In this document: positions 34,384 to 44,376 of the stretch, one piece after another
Numbering within the stretch: the stretch's first letter is position 1
Layout of the letters: each line of letters begins with the position of its first letter
From: Butyricimonas faecihominis
Lineage (GTDB): Bacteria; Bacteroidota; Bacteroidia; Bacteroidales; Marinifilaceae
Direction: 5' to 3'
Length of the DNA: 64,000 nucleotides
NCBI RefSeq assembly: GCF_033096445.1
Contig: NZ_AP028155.1
Location: 2,237,880 to 2,301,879 of the forward strand
Translations under genes and position numbers: made by a program
The notes under the pieces: generated by a model
Seen by the model: only the letters and a program-made list of their open reading frames with translations
Database searches by the model: none
What the model was told of the DNA's origin: nothing

Positions 34384-36816
34384 ATGAACGAGATCGCCGA
34401 AATCATTAACGGTACTTTACATAGCGGGATACCCGTGGAAATCACGGAATACAGCATAGACAGCCGTTCTGTTGTTACTCCTGAACATACCCTATTTTTT
34501 GCCTTAACCGGGAACAATCATAACGGACACGATTACATTCGTACACTATACACCGATGGAGTACGAGCCTTTGTCATCAGTGAATTTCGAGAAGAATTCA
34601 ACCAACTGACAGGCGCCAACTTCATTGTCGTTGAAAATGTATTGACTGCTTTACAACAGCTAGCTGCCCATCATCGACAACACACGCAAGCCGAGGTCAT
34701 CGGGATCACCGGAAGCAACGGGAAGACTGTCGTAAAGGAGTGGCTCTACCAACTCCTAGCAAACGATCACGCCGTATACCGCAGTCCCCGGAGTTACAAT
34801 TCGCAAGTAGGAGTTCCTCTATCTCTACTGGGGATTGATCCAAAAACCGAAATTGCCATTATCGAAGCCGGGATATCCCAAAAAGGAGAAATGCAGCACT
34901 TGCAACAGATGATACAGCCAACTATTGGCATTTTCACGCATCTCGGGGATGCACACGGTGAAAACTTTGCCTCCAGAGAAGAAAAACTAGCCGAGAAAGC
35001 ACAACTATTCACGTCTTGCCAATGGGTGATCGGGCAAACAGGTGAGGCGCTGGAATATATCAAAACACGAGTACCTTCTACCACCTCGTTTCTTCTTTGG
35101 GGGGAAGACCCGAAGGCTGACATTCATGTAAAAACAATGAACATCGCACTTGGACACAGGGAAGTACAGGTAACATTCGGTAATAAGCACTTTATCCTTG
35201 ATATTCCATTTCCGGACATTGCCTCCTACGAAAATTGCATGAACGCCGTCAGCATATTGCTATTAAAACAATATTCTCCCGACGTGATCACCTCACGGGT
35301 ACAACAGCTTTCCGCCATTGCCATGCGCATGGAAATCAAAGACGGGATCAATAATTGCACGCTCGTGAACGACTACTATAATTCAGACCCATCCTCTTTC
35401 CAACTGGCGTTGAATATACTGGCAACGCAGGATGCCTCAAAAGAGCGGGTCGTTATCCTCTCCGATTTCATGGATACGGGAAAAGCCGGAGACGACTTAT
35501 ACCCTTCTATTGCCGAGACTCTCCGCCAAGCAAATATATCCCTGTTCATCGGGATCGGTAAACACTTAAGTGAACATCGTCATGATTTTTCCGCTAATTC
35601 CCGATTCTATGAAGACACGGAACATTTTCTCCGCCAAGAAGAACGGGATAATTTCAACAACCAGATCATCCTGATCAAAGGCGCCCGGGCTTTTCAATTT
35701 GAATACATTGCCGGATTCCTGCAAAAACAATCACATAGCACCATATTGGAAGTTGACTTGGACGCTATGGTTCACAACCTGAATCATTTCCGGTCACTGA
35801 CCGATGCGCATATTGCCGTCATGGTCAAAGCCTTCTCGTACGGTAGTGGCTCCCGTGAAATTGCCTCGTTGCTACAATATCACCGGGTAGACTACCTCAT
35901 GGTTGCTTTCGCCGACGAGGGCATCGAATTACGGGCCGCGGGAATTACCATCCCAATTGCCGTCATGAATCCCGAACGGGAAGCCTTTGACAACATGATC
36001 ATGTTCAACCTCGAACCGGAGATCTACGCGCTGGACATTCTCGAAGATTTCAACAGGGCGCTAAATAAACACGGGATCAAACGATTCCCCGTACATATCA
36101 AACTGAATACCGGCATGAATCGTTCCGGTTTCGACGAACAGGACCTCCCGCAGTTACTGGAATTTTTCCAAACGGAACGCTCCGTGTACATCCGTTCCAT
36201 GTTCTCCCATCTCGCAGGAAGCGACGAAACCGTGCATGACGAGTTCACGCTGGGACAAATACACCTGTTCGAACGCATGACCGAACGAATCCAAGCCCAA
36301 TTCAACTATAAAATTTGGCGACACATCCTGAATTCCGCCGGGATCGAACGCTTCCCACAATACCACTTCGACATGGTCCGCCTCGGGATCGGTTTACATG
36401 GTATCAGTGCCACACACGCTAACCTCCAACCTGTAAGTAGTTTTAAAACCTACATCTCGTCCATTCGGAATGTCCCGACAGACCAATCCATCGGGTACGG
36501 GCGCAAAAGTTACACCACCCGTCCTTCCCGGATTGCCGTAATCCCGGTCGGGTATGCCGACGGGCTAAACCGTCACTTGAGTAATCGTGTCGGTAACGTG
36601 TTCATCAAAGGGAAAAGAGTTCCGATCATCGGCAACATCTGCATGGACACCTGCATGATTGATGTCACGGACACGAATGCCACCATCGGGGACGAGGTGG
36701 AGATTTTCGGGAAACATATCCTCGTCACCGAACTATCGGAGCAACTGGGAACCATCCCGTACGAAATCCTCACGGGCATCTCTCACCGCGTGAAACGAGT
36801 ATATTACAAAGAATAA
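34384..36816 (+). CDS. bifunctional MurF-alanine racemase fusion
   Basis: 810 residues. The N-terminal half (about 1-450) is a MurF ligase adding D-Ala-D-Ala to the peptidoglycan precursor: ATP loop GITGSNGKTVVKEW near residue 116, PRSYNSQVGVPLSLL, IEAGIS and NDYYNSDPSS. The C-terminal half (about 452-808) is a PLP alanine racemase: the PLP lysine in VKAFSYGSGS near 481, NTGMNRSGF, and GYADGLNRHL and CMDTCMIDVT with the catalytic Tyr region. The fusion is usual in Bacteroidetes and joins D-Ala supply to its use. The start at MNEIAEIINGTL is chosen, since the preceding codons ([17 protein letters not shown]) come from the repeat. Confidence 0.93.
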   Translation: MNEIAEIINGTLHSGIPVEITEYSIDSRSVVTPEHTLFFALTGNNHNGHDYIRTLYTDGVRAFVISEFREEFNQLTGANFIVVENVLTALQQLAAHHRQHTQAEVIGITGSNGKTVVKEWLYQLLANDHAVYRSPRSYNSQVGVPLSLLGIDPKTEIAIIEAGISQKGEMQHLQQMIQPTIGIFTHLGDAHGENFASREEKLAEKAQLFTSCQWVIGQTGEALEYIKTRVPSTTSFLLWGEDPKADIHVKTMNIALGHREVQVTFGNKHFILDIPFPDIASYENCMNAVSILLLKQYSPDVITSRVQQLSAIAMRMEIKDGINNCTLVNDYYNSDPSSFQLALNILATQDASKERVVILSDFMDTGKAGDDLYPSIAETLRQANISLFIGIGKHLSEHRHDFSANSRFYEDTEHFLRQEERDNFNNQIILIKGARAFQFEYIAGFLQKQSHSTILEVDLDAMVHNLNHFRSLTDAHIAVMVKAFSYGSGSREIASLLQYHRVDYLMVAFADEGIELRAAGITIPIAVMNPEREAFDNMIMFNLEPEIYALDILEDFNRALNKHGIKRFPVHIKLNTGMNRSGFDEQDLPQLLEFFQTERSVYIRSMFSHLAGSDETVHDEFTLGQIHLFERMTERIQAQFNYKIWRHILNSAGIERFPQYHFDMVRLGIGLHGISATHANLQPVSSFKTYISSIRNVPTDQSIGYGRKSYTTRPSRIAVIPVGYADGLNRHLSNRVGNVFIKGKRVPIIGNICMDTCMIDVTDTNATIGDEVEIFGKHILVTELSEQLGTIPYEILTGISHRVKRVYYKE

Positions 36817-36829
36817 TATAAATAAAAAC

Positions 36830-36861
36830 CCTTCCCTACATTCTTTTCAGAACTGGGAAGG
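36830..36861. terminator. weak terminator-like hairpin after murF-alr
   Basis: CCTTCCC (36830-36836) pairs with GGGAAGG (36855-36861), followed by ATTTC. It lies between murF-alr and the convergent thioredoxin-like gene and may serve both, though the T-run is short. Confidence 0.45.
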
Positions 36862-36894
36862 ATTTCTCCACTGTGTATGTTTACGAGAAGCTAT

Positions 36895-38094
36895 TTACTC
36901 TTCATAACGATCACCTAAATACTTGATCAACAAAACATCTAACTCAGAACCTCTCACCCCGTGATCTATAATACGTCCTTCTTTATCCAGAATCAAACAG
37001 AAAGGAACTCCTTGTATTTTGTATTTATTAATTACCTCACCTTTCCAACCCTTCAAATCACATAATTGTGTCCATTTCATATTCTCTTCTTTCAAAGCTT
37101 GTTTCCAATCTTTTTCCTTGTCATCGATCGAAACGCTGATCATGTTAAAGGCATCTTTCCCCTTTCCATAAGCATCGTACACGTGGCGCAAGTGAGGAAT
37201 CTCCCCCCGACACGGACCACACCAAGAGGCCCAAAATTCTACCATGTTATATTGACCCGGTTTCACGTAATCAGACAATTGCACCGTTTTACCGTTCTCA
37301 TCCACCAACTCCAGATCCTTGTACTTTTCTCCTAAAGCGATCGGGGCGATGCTTTCCAAACTCTCTTTCAATTGCTTATACCCCGGTGTTTCACGCAAGG
37401 AAGGATCTATAGTCTGCAACAAATTATCCATATCTGCTTTTGAGAATTTCGCAGTATAAACCATATTCTGTGCCACATCCACGGAAACCGGAGACTTCGG
37501 ATTAGCTTTTATGAAATCCCATTGAATTCGGGTAATCTCTTTCTGGGCATCATTCATTTCCCGGGTTAACGCAATCCCCTCTCGTGTATTAAACACACCC
37601 TCACTTGCCGGGATATGATAAACCTGCAAATATTTATCCCATGCCTCACTATTCCTAGTTCGATAAGGTTTAAGCTTTTCTTGATAACTCAAGAATAAAT
37701 CATGCACCGGCGAACCCGTTACTGTCACGTTTCCTTTCACTTTTCGCCGAAAACTGTTACGGGAAGGCAAAGAATCAATAGAAGGACTTTCATACTTTAT
37801 ATCCACGTTATCCACAAACACATCCGATCCCCGCAAATCTTTCTCATATGATTCGACCTTATCCGGAGATAAATCAATCAACAACTGATAGCGTGTCGGA
37901 ACATCCACTTTCCCAGTCAAAACGAATTTTCCCCCTTTCACGACACTCGAATCCACCGGAGTGTTCCAATTATATAAATACACCTTCATTCCATCAGGTG
38001 TGCCGGGAACAGAACCGCTAATCTTATAACCGGGTTCCCGCTGACAGGCAACCAACGTTCCCAAACAAACAATACCATACAATAATCTTCTCAT
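36895..38094 (-). CDS. TlpA-like thiol-disulfide oxidoreductase lipoprotein (DUF4369 N-terminus)
   Basis: 399 residues; the lipobox is LVAC (Cys about 17), so it is membrane-anchored outside the cytoplasm. An N-terminal DUF4369-like domain (about 25-130) precedes a thioredoxin domain (about 255-395) with the active site WCGPC and a cis-Pro in GVPFC. Such proteins reduce disulfides in the periplasm. It ends the first SusCD locus, 60 bases after the Mx1-like gene, and is probably transcribed with it, which suggests reduction of imported cysteine-containing peptides. That is inference from position only. Confidence 0.82.
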   Translation of the reverse strand: MRRLLYGIVCLGTLVACQREPGYKISGSVPGTPDGMKVYLYNWNTPVDSSVVKGGKFVLTGKVDVPTRYQLLIDLSPDKVESYEKDLRGSDVFVDNVDIKYESPSIDSLPSRNSFRRKVKGNVTVTGSPVHDLFLSYQEKLKPYRTRNSEAWDKYLQVYHIPASEGVFNTREGIALTREMNDAQKEITRIQWDFIKANPKSPVSVDVAQNMVYTAKFSKADMDNLLQTIDPSLRETPGYKQLKESLESIAPIALGEKYKDLELVDENGKTVQLSDYVKPGQYNMVEFWASWCGPCRGEIPHLRHVYDAYGKGKDAFNMISVSIDDKEKDWKQALKEENMKWTQLCDLKGWKGEVINKYKIQGVPFCLILDKEGRIIDHGVRGSELDVLLIKYLGDRYEE

Positions 38095-38154
38095 ACCTTC
38101 TATATTAAAATTTATTATCTACAAGTTCAATCAAAAATATATACCTTCATTAGC

Positions 38155-39144
38155 TTATTCCACTGTCACATTTACCCAGAATTTACTGAATTCTTCCAAA
38201 TCGATTTTCAGGTAATTCTTGTAATATTCAAGAGTCAGATTATATCTTTCTTGTACAAGAGGATAAGTATCCAATATATCTTGTCGTTCTTCAAGGGGTG
38301 TACAAACAATCCACGTCGCATAGCTTGCCATGTCTTCATTGGGAGAATACTTACTTGACAGCATAAAAAATGCGTAGGGATCCACAAAACCCAAACTTCT
38401 CAGATAATCCATATTCCATTCTTCCGTTTCCCAATCAACCATATCCATCATTGCCTCATCCTGTTCCTCGTAAGACATTTCGTTAAAATACTTGCCTTTC
38501 GAAACCTGAATAAAAGCATCAGGAGAAGGCATATCTAAAGTAAAATAAGTCGATGTTCTTGTTCTGAAGAAACTACTTGCAATACTGTATTTCCACAATT
38601 CCGGTTGAGGCCCAAGATCATCATCCATCTCCCCCCAGTAAACAATTCCTTGCTGAGCTTCATCAATATAACCGATACTTAAATTCGGCGTCGGCAACAT
38701 TAACCCGTAATAACCGACATACTCACCCAAATTATCATACCAAAGATTTTTCTTTATCAATACCTGACGTTTTATTACCGTTGTCTTCACTATTTCTGCA
38801 GGTAATGCATTATAAAATGTACGCAATAATTTCAGGAACGACCCAGCAGTCACCTCATCCGCAGCCTCCAAGGGAAGTGCCTCCGGAGTATTATACTCGA
38901 TCATATTCGTTTGTGTTATCCCCACATTCGTGCGTAAGGCTTCATCCCCACTTAAAGTATAGTACACGTGATGATCATATTTCTGGTACAAATCATAACA
39001 AATTTTCTGGGCCTCTGAAGTCCCGTCAACAATGGCCGGAATTGGTCCGTTATAAGTAAATTCAGGAGTTAAACTACTTTCATGACAGGCCGAACCAATA
39101 ACCAACCAGCCGACCAGTACTAATATTCCATATATTGTTTTCAT
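38155..39144 (-). CDS. Mx1-type putative zinc metallopeptidase-like lipoprotein, zinc site missing
   Basis: 329 residues from the ATG at 39144, signal peptide with lipobox GSAC. The C-terminal half resembles the Peptidase_Mx1-like lipoproteins often next to SusD genes: VSKGKYFNE, then LGFVDPYAFFMLSSKYSPNEDMASYATW, then QERYNLTLEYYKNYLKIDL. In that family the zinc site HExxH precedes the KGKY-like segment; here the equivalent stretch reads SIASSFFRTRTSTYF, with no His and no Glu. It is probably a binding protein rather than a peptidase. A longer frame from 39174 would overlap the SusD stop; 39144 leaves a normal 10-base gap. Confidence 0.62.
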   Translation of the reverse strand: MKTIYGILVLVGWLVIGSACHESSLTPEFTYNGPIPAIVDGTSEAQKICYDLYQKYDHHVYYTLSGDEALRTNVGITQTNMIEYNTPEALPLEAADEVTAGSFLKLLRTFYNALPAEIVKTTVIKRQVLIKKNLWYDNLGEYVGYYGLMLPTPNLSIGYIDEAQQGIVYWGEMDDDLGPQPELWKYSIASSFFRTRTSTYFTLDMPSPDAFIQVSKGKYFNEMSYEEQDEAMMDMVDWETEEWNMDYLRSLGFVDPYAFFMLSSKYSPNEDMASYATWIVCTPLEERQDILDTYPLVQERYNLTLEYYKNYLKIDLEEFSKFWVNVTVE

Positions 39145-39154
39145 ATTTATCAGT

Positions 39155-40663
39155 TTATCTAGGGTTAGCACCAATTTCTGGATTTACATTCAGTTCCTTT
39201 TGAGGAATTTGCAAGACGTAACGAGGATCATCCTTTTCCAATGTTGAACTTCCGGTAATCCCGTAATGTGTAATTGAAGGACGAGTTGTACGCCGGAGGT
39301 CAAACCACCGCTGTTCTTCGAAACAAAATTCCCGCCTTCTCTCTGTCCAGATCGTCTCCAACAAGGTCTGTTGATTAAAATCTTCCGGATCAAGTCGTCC
39401 CGTCGTTTCAAAATCTTGAGCCCGGAATTTCACCTCACGTAATGTATTTAAATATCCGACTGCCATCTTGATACCATCCGTCTTGTGAGCATAAGCCTCT
39501 GCAAGAATTAAATACATATCTTCTGTTCGGAGAACACGAGTATATCCATACTCTGAACTCAACTGCACAACAAAGTCTAGATAATTTAATCTATAATACC
39601 TGTTTTTCATGTAGCGAATTCGTCCCCGGGTATTCCTACGCATAAAATAATATCTACGTACATCTCCCGGTTCATAAGAATTGAACAACGTTTCACTCGG
39701 ATAAAAAACAGTTTGAGCATTATCACCACTTAAAATCCTGTAAACCTCATTGATTCCATTCACAAACAGAACGTTTGAGTTTTTCTCACTCAAATAGCCT
39801 ATACCGGGAACATTATCTGCAGTCCAATACGCCAAGGGAGATTCCGTGTAAATCACAGGATTCTCTCCCGCCTCCCTCAAATCGAACAATGCCGGATTAG
39901 CTTTTATCACCTCTTGCGCTTGTGCTATTGCAAGATCCCATTCTTGCATATATAAATATACTTTTGCCAACAGCGCCTTAGCTGCAATGGCAGAAAAACG
40001 AGTTTTACCATTATTTATCGGATTTTCTTCCAATAAAGGAATCGCTTTTTCCAAGTCTCCAACAATCTGTTCGTACACAACTTTTAACGAAGAACGGCGA
40101 TAAACCTTATCATCCGCCGTGATTTCCAAATTAATCGGAATACCGGGAGCCGTTTCACAAGTTGCCGGATCGTATGGAGATGCATACATATTTACCAAAT
40201 AAAAATAACGGAAAGCCCGTAAAGCATAAGCTTCCCCTTTAATGTGGTTACGAGTCTGACGAACGACTGTTTCGTCCAACACATCCCCGACAGCATGATC
40301 AATATTCTCGATCACAACGTTCGTGTTAAAGATGCTATTATAAAAATTTTCGAAAGCCTCATCTCCATTAGGCATAGTCGTTTCAATACTATTATCCCAC
40401 AAGTGAGCCCCCAAATAAGTATCAGAACTATTCGCAAATCCCGGATCACGATCCGCAGCAATATAATCCATATCATCCGTTAGAACATCTATATACGGAA
40501 GTACAACTTTAGTCAAATACGCATTATTCAATAATTGATCATAATCATCTGTTGTAGATAGTTTCTGCTTGTTTTGCGGTATTTCATCCAAATAACCATT
40601 ACATGCCCCAAGGACAAGACACAGGCCCACGATCAGCAAATTATATAAATATTTCTTTTCCAT
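39155..40663 (-). CDS. SusD/RagB family outer-membrane lipoprotein (locus A)
   Basis: 502 residues with a lipobox (LGAC, then NGYLDEIPQNKQ). The helical TPR-type N-terminal half has KGEAYALRAFRYFYLVNMYASPYD near residue 145, and the C-terminal half the usual RTEDMYLILAEAY and ERRREFCFEEQRWFDLRR segments. SusD proteins cap the SusC channel at the outer surface and capture substrate. It follows SusC by 10 bases and precedes the Mx1-like lipoprotein. Nothing in the sequence gives the ligand. Confidence 0.93.
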   Translation of the reverse strand: MEKKYLYNLLIVGLCLVLGACNGYLDEIPQNKQKLSTTDDYDQLLNNAYLTKVVLPYIDVLTDDMDYIAADRDPGFANSSDTYLGAHLWDNSIETTMPNGDEAFENFYNSIFNTNVVIENIDHAVGDVLDETVVRQTRNHIKGEAYALRAFRYFYLVNMYASPYDPATCETAPGIPINLEITADDKVYRRSSLKVVYEQIVGDLEKAIPLLEENPINNGKTRFSAIAAKALLAKVYLYMQEWDLAIAQAQEVIKANPALFDLREAGENPVIYTESPLAYWTADNVPGIGYLSEKNSNVLFVNGINEVYRILSGDNAQTVFYPSETLFNSYEPGDVRRYYFMRRNTRGRIRYMKNRYYRLNYLDFVVQLSSEYGYTRVLRTEDMYLILAEAYAHKTDGIKMAVGYLNTLREVKFRAQDFETTGRLDPEDFNQQTLLETIWTERRREFCFEEQRWFDLRRTTRPSITHYGITGSSTLEKDDPRYVLQIPQKELNVNPEIGANPR

Positions 40664-40673
40664 AATCCTTCAT

Positions 40674-43600
40674 TTAAAAATTGACATTCAAGCCCAAAGT
40701 AAACGTCCTAGCCAACGGCAAAGAACCATAAGATGTTGTCGTATAATTAATCGTCTCAGGATCATACCCTTTCAAACGTTTGTCCGCAATCACGAATAAA
40801 TTCTGAGCTTGAAATTTCAAAGTAACACTTCCCAATTTACGATCTCCAATAGCTACTTTATTCACCCAATGAACAGGTAATTGATATTCAATCATCAGGT
40901 TTCTAAAACGGAGATAATCACCGGGAACTACCGTTTGGTCTGATAAATTATACCAATCTGTCGCAAAGAAATTACCATCAGCCGTCGTGATATATCCATC
41001 ACCCAAAGATAAAGCCGGGATCGTTTTACCCGTATTATCTTGTCCCGGACACCAGCGATCTTTTATACTACTATTCACATTTTCATCAGCCGATGGAGCG
41101 GATACATACGCACGAGCCGGTAAACGCACCACGTTCTTCAACCCGAAAGCGAACAACATTGACAAGGAAACGTTTTTATATGACACTCTGGTATTCAACC
41201 CTCCGGAGAACATCGGGTCACGAGTTCCTTCATATTTCAAATTCGCCAAATCATAAGGGAAGTTCACAATTTCCTCACTATCCACGCCAAGTACCTTCCC
41301 ATCCTTATCATAGAACATGGGCATACCTTTTTCATCCAGTTTGGCAAAACGGTACGAGAACATTCCATTCACAGGTTTCCCTTCATATACTTCACCCGGC
41401 GTATAAACACTTTGTACTAGATATTTAGTCTGTGCGGTACTCTTGGATTTCGTCACCTTATTCTTAACATATCCCATGTTGAAAGCGGCAGTCCATCTCC
41501 AATCCTTATTTTTCAAAAGAGTTCCACTTAAAGAGACATCAATCCCTTGGTTACGCACATCGGCATAATTGACATATTTTCCCGTAAAACCAGAAACGGA
41601 CGAAACACTCTTGTAAGCAATCAAGTCTTTACTTTCATCCAAATAATAATCAACATCCAAAGTCAAGCAATCGTCAAATAACCCCAATTCCAAACCCACG
41701 TTAAATGAAGCCGTCGTTTCCCATTTCAAATCAGGATTAGGAGCCTGTTGAATTTCCATCTCGAACAAACCAGTCACCGCATTAGGTGGTAAAGCCGCAG
41801 CAATGATCGATGGGTTACTATCCTCCACGATATTACCTCTTAAACCGTAAGAAGCTCGAAGTGCCAAATTACTTAGGATCTCGTTATCCGATAGGAATGA
41901 TTCATTGCTGATAATCCATCTTCCGGAAACAGACCATAAAGGCAAGTAACGATATTTAGGATTAGAGCCGAAAAGATTCGATCCGTCAAAACGAATATTG
42001 GCATTCAACACGTAGCGATCACCATACATGGCTGAAATCACACCATAATAAGATATATTAGAACGATCAACCAGACTACGAGTCACTTTGTTTCGTTGTA
42101 AATTCCCCGTACTCTCTCCCAAAGCGGGTTCATAAAATGTATTTCCCCGGTCATGGAAATACCCGTAATTATTTGATTTTAAACCCTTATAATTTGTATT
42201 TCTGAATTCTTGCCCTAACAACACATCAATAGACAAATCTTCTGTCAGGCTTCCCTTGTATGTTAATCCGTTACGAATTAATGAAGAGCGCTGTTCGTAA
42301 GTTGTCTCATTATACACACCACCATAAGGCATCGGAGATTTTTCTATATCCTCTTCCGATCCTTCTCCATAATTGTACCCTCTAATATCTGCTACATAAG
42401 CACTTTTTTCAGTAGCATAATCTCGGGCTGTTGAATGAGAAGAAGAATAACTAAACAACCCCTCGTATTTTAATCCCTTGTACAAATTCACATTCAAACT
42501 GACAATTCCTTTTAGGTCTGTCTGGGTACTCTCGTTTCCGGTATTTGCCAGCTCGTTCAATATATTAAATTTATAAGCCCGACCACTTACCGTACTCTGA
42601 TAATAATGCAAATCACCACTTTCTTCCCATAAAGGGATAGCTCTTGAAGAACGAACGGCATAATTGAACAGGTCAATAGAAGAATGATACATTTCCCAGT
42701 CCCGACGATCAACCTGAAGTATAGCCCCCATATTCACACCTTGGAAAAGTTCCGTATTCACCTTTACCATTCCACCATAATTTTTGTACTCGCTAGCCTT
42801 GTCGACGCCCTCTTCTCCATTATAATTCAAAGAAATATAATAATTCGTTCTCTCAGTTCCCCCGGAAATACTTAGATTATGAGTTTGCGTGTAAGCATTA
42901 CGGAATAATATTTTAAACCAATCCGTATTCATACCTTCCAGTTTATTAGCCATCAAATTTACTTGCTCTTTAGTCATCTGTCCTAAACTGTAGCTATTTA
43001 GCAATCCCTCTAAGCCGGAAGTCCCTTCTGAATAAGTACCACCCCAAAGATCCAAACCATCCACATAATTCTCCCAAGCCAAAGCGACACGTTCTTTCGA
43101 ATTCAACAAATCAAAATTATCGTAGTAAGGACGAATACTTAGGGTTGAGGTGTGTTGATACGCGATATTAAAACTATTGGCCTTCCCCTTCTTCGTGGTG
43201 ACCACGATCACGCCATTGGCAGCACGTGTTCCATAAATAGCAGTTGCAGAAGCATCTTTCAGCACGGTAATACTCTCGATGTCATTCGGGTTAATACCAC
43301 CAATCACCGAATTGAACATATTCATCACGTCCGGACTGTTCAAATCAGCAGCCGTCACCGGGACGGAATTTTCCAGAATCACGCCATCCAATACCCATAA
43401 CGGGTCTGCATTACCGGAGATGGTCGCTGTACCGCGAATACGAATCTTAGGAGCCGCACCCGGAGCCGCGGATGTATTCACCACGGAAAGCCCCGGAACC
43501 ACACCTTGCAACATCTGTTCGATACTCGAAGCTCCAATTGTCTTTAGTTCACTTGTTTTCACCGTCACCACAGAACTCGTCAAATTACGTTTCTCGATTT

Positions 43601-44264
43601 GCTGGTATCCCGTTACCACGATCTCCCCGATACTCTCCGCTTCTTCCTCTAACACGACAACCAAAGCGGGTTGATTTTTCTTATAAGGAACATCCTTCGT
43701 TTTCATCCCTACAAATGAAAAACGCAGTCTCACGCTGTCCTGTTCCGGAACCCGTAACAAGAAATCACCATCCATTCCCGTGGCCGTTCCTAATTGGGTC
43801 CCCACGATAAGCACGGTTACGCCCGGTAATGGTTCCCCGCTTTTATCTTTCACTACACCACGAATTTCCATCTCCTTATTTGCTTGCTGCACGGAACTTT
43901 TCCCTTCGAAACGGACCATGATAATATTATCCCGGAACGTGTAAGTAAAACCTGTTCCCTCAAAAACTCTATCCAACACGGATTTCACGGACTCCTCTTT
44001 TGCTTTTACAGTCAGTTTATTCAACTGTTCCGTTTGTTCCGTGTTAAAAATAAAATGCAGATTCGTCTGACGCTGGATCTCGCTAAATAACGTTTTTATC
44101 GATACTCCTTGTAGATCCAAGTTGACTTTCTCCTGTTGGGCAAAACTATTTGCCGAAAGAGAAAATGTGAAACAACACATCAAAAAAATAAAAAGCTTCA
44201 TCGTTTTCCAAAATTTTTGTCCATGGGGTCGGTAAACCCTAAGGCATAATAGAATTTTTTCCAT
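40674..44264 (-). CDS. SusC/RagA TonB-dependent transporter with STN domain (locus A)
   Basis: 1196 residues, complete. In order: a signal peptide (about 22-42), an STN domain (about 48-115) that contacts the FecR anti-sigma, a carboxypeptidase-regulatory-like domain (about 130-215), the TonB plug with GYQQIEKRNLTSSV and the SusC motif DASATAIYGTRAANGVIVVTTKKG (near 340-365), then a 22-strand barrel ending FTLGLNVNF. It imports a substrate caught by its SusD partner. The STN domain implies that substrate binding is reported to FecR and the ECF sigma factor, encoded just upstream. The first ATG adds about 20 basic residues to the signal; Met22 is an alternative start. Confidence 0.93.
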   Translation of the reverse strand: MEKILLCLRVYRPHGQKFWKTMKLFIFLMCCFTFSLSANSFAQQEKVNLDLQGVSIKTLFSEIQRQTNLHFIFNTEQTEQLNKLTVKAKEESVKSVLDRVFEGTGFTYTFRDNIIMVRFEGKSSVQQANKEMEIRGVVKDKSGEPLPGVTVLIVGTQLGTATGMDGDFLLRVPEQDSVRLRFSFVGMKTKDVPYKKNQPALVVVLEEEAESIGEIVVTGYQQIEKRNLTSSVVTVKTSELKTIGASSIEQMLQGVVPGLSVVNTSAAPGAAPKIRIRGTATISGNADPLWVLDGVILENSVPVTAADLNSPDVMNMFNSVIGGINPNDIESITVLKDASATAIYGTRAANGVIVVTTKKGKANSFNIAYQHTSTLSIRPYYDNFDLLNSKERVALAWENYVDGLDLWGGTYSEGTSGLEGLLNSYSLGQMTKEQVNLMANKLEGMNTDWFKILFRNAYTQTHNLSISGGTERTNYYISLNYNGEEGVDKASEYKNYGGMVKVNTELFQGVNMGAILQVDRRDWEMYHSSIDLFNYAVRSSRAIPLWEESGDLHYYQSTVSGRAYKFNILNELANTGNESTQTDLKGIVSLNVNLYKGLKYEGLFSYSSSHSTARDYATEKSAYVADIRGYNYGEGSEEDIEKSPMPYGGVYNETTYEQRSSLIRNGLTYKGSLTEDLSIDVLLGQEFRNTNYKGLKSNNYGYFHDRGNTFYEPALGESTGNLQRNKVTRSLVDRSNISYYGVISAMYGDRYVLNANIRFDGSNLFGSNPKYRYLPLWSVSGRWIISNESFLSDNEILSNLALRASYGLRGNIVEDSNPSIIAAALPPNAVTGLFEMEIQQAPNPDLKWETTASFNVGLELGLFDDCLTLDVDYYLDESKDLIAYKSVSSVSGFTGKYVNYADVRNQGIDVSLSGTLLKNKDWRWTAAFNMGYVKNKVTKSKSTAQTKYLVQSVYTPGEVYEGKPVNGMFSYRFAKLDEKGMPMFYDKDGKVLGVDSEEIVNFPYDLANLKYEGTRDPMFSGGLNTRVSYKNVSLSMLFAFGLKNVVRLPARAYVSAPSADENVNSSIKDRWCPGQDNTGKTIPALSLGDGYITTADGNFFATDWYNLSDQTVVPGDYLRFRNLMIEYQLPVHWVNKVAIGDRKLGSVTLKFQAQNLFVIADKRLKGYDPETINYTTTSYGSLPLARTFTLGLNVNF

Positions 44265-44342
44265 ACCTTTGTAGTTAGAATGTTAGTATTTACAATCAGG
44301 CATTGCTCGTAACATTAGCCTGTTGTCCTATTATCATTAATG

Positions 44343-44369
44343 GCGGAAGATGCTCGTAACATTTTCCGC
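44343..44369 (-). promoter_or_regulatory. hairpin between fecR and susC, locus A
   Basis: GCGGAA (44343-44348) pairs with TTCCGC (44364-44369), seven bases after the FecR stop. The dodecamer GCTCGTAACATT occurs inside the loop and again at about 44306-44317. It could attenuate, terminate or process the transcript between regulator and transporter genes. Confidence 0.45.
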
Positions 44370-44376
44370 TATTCTT

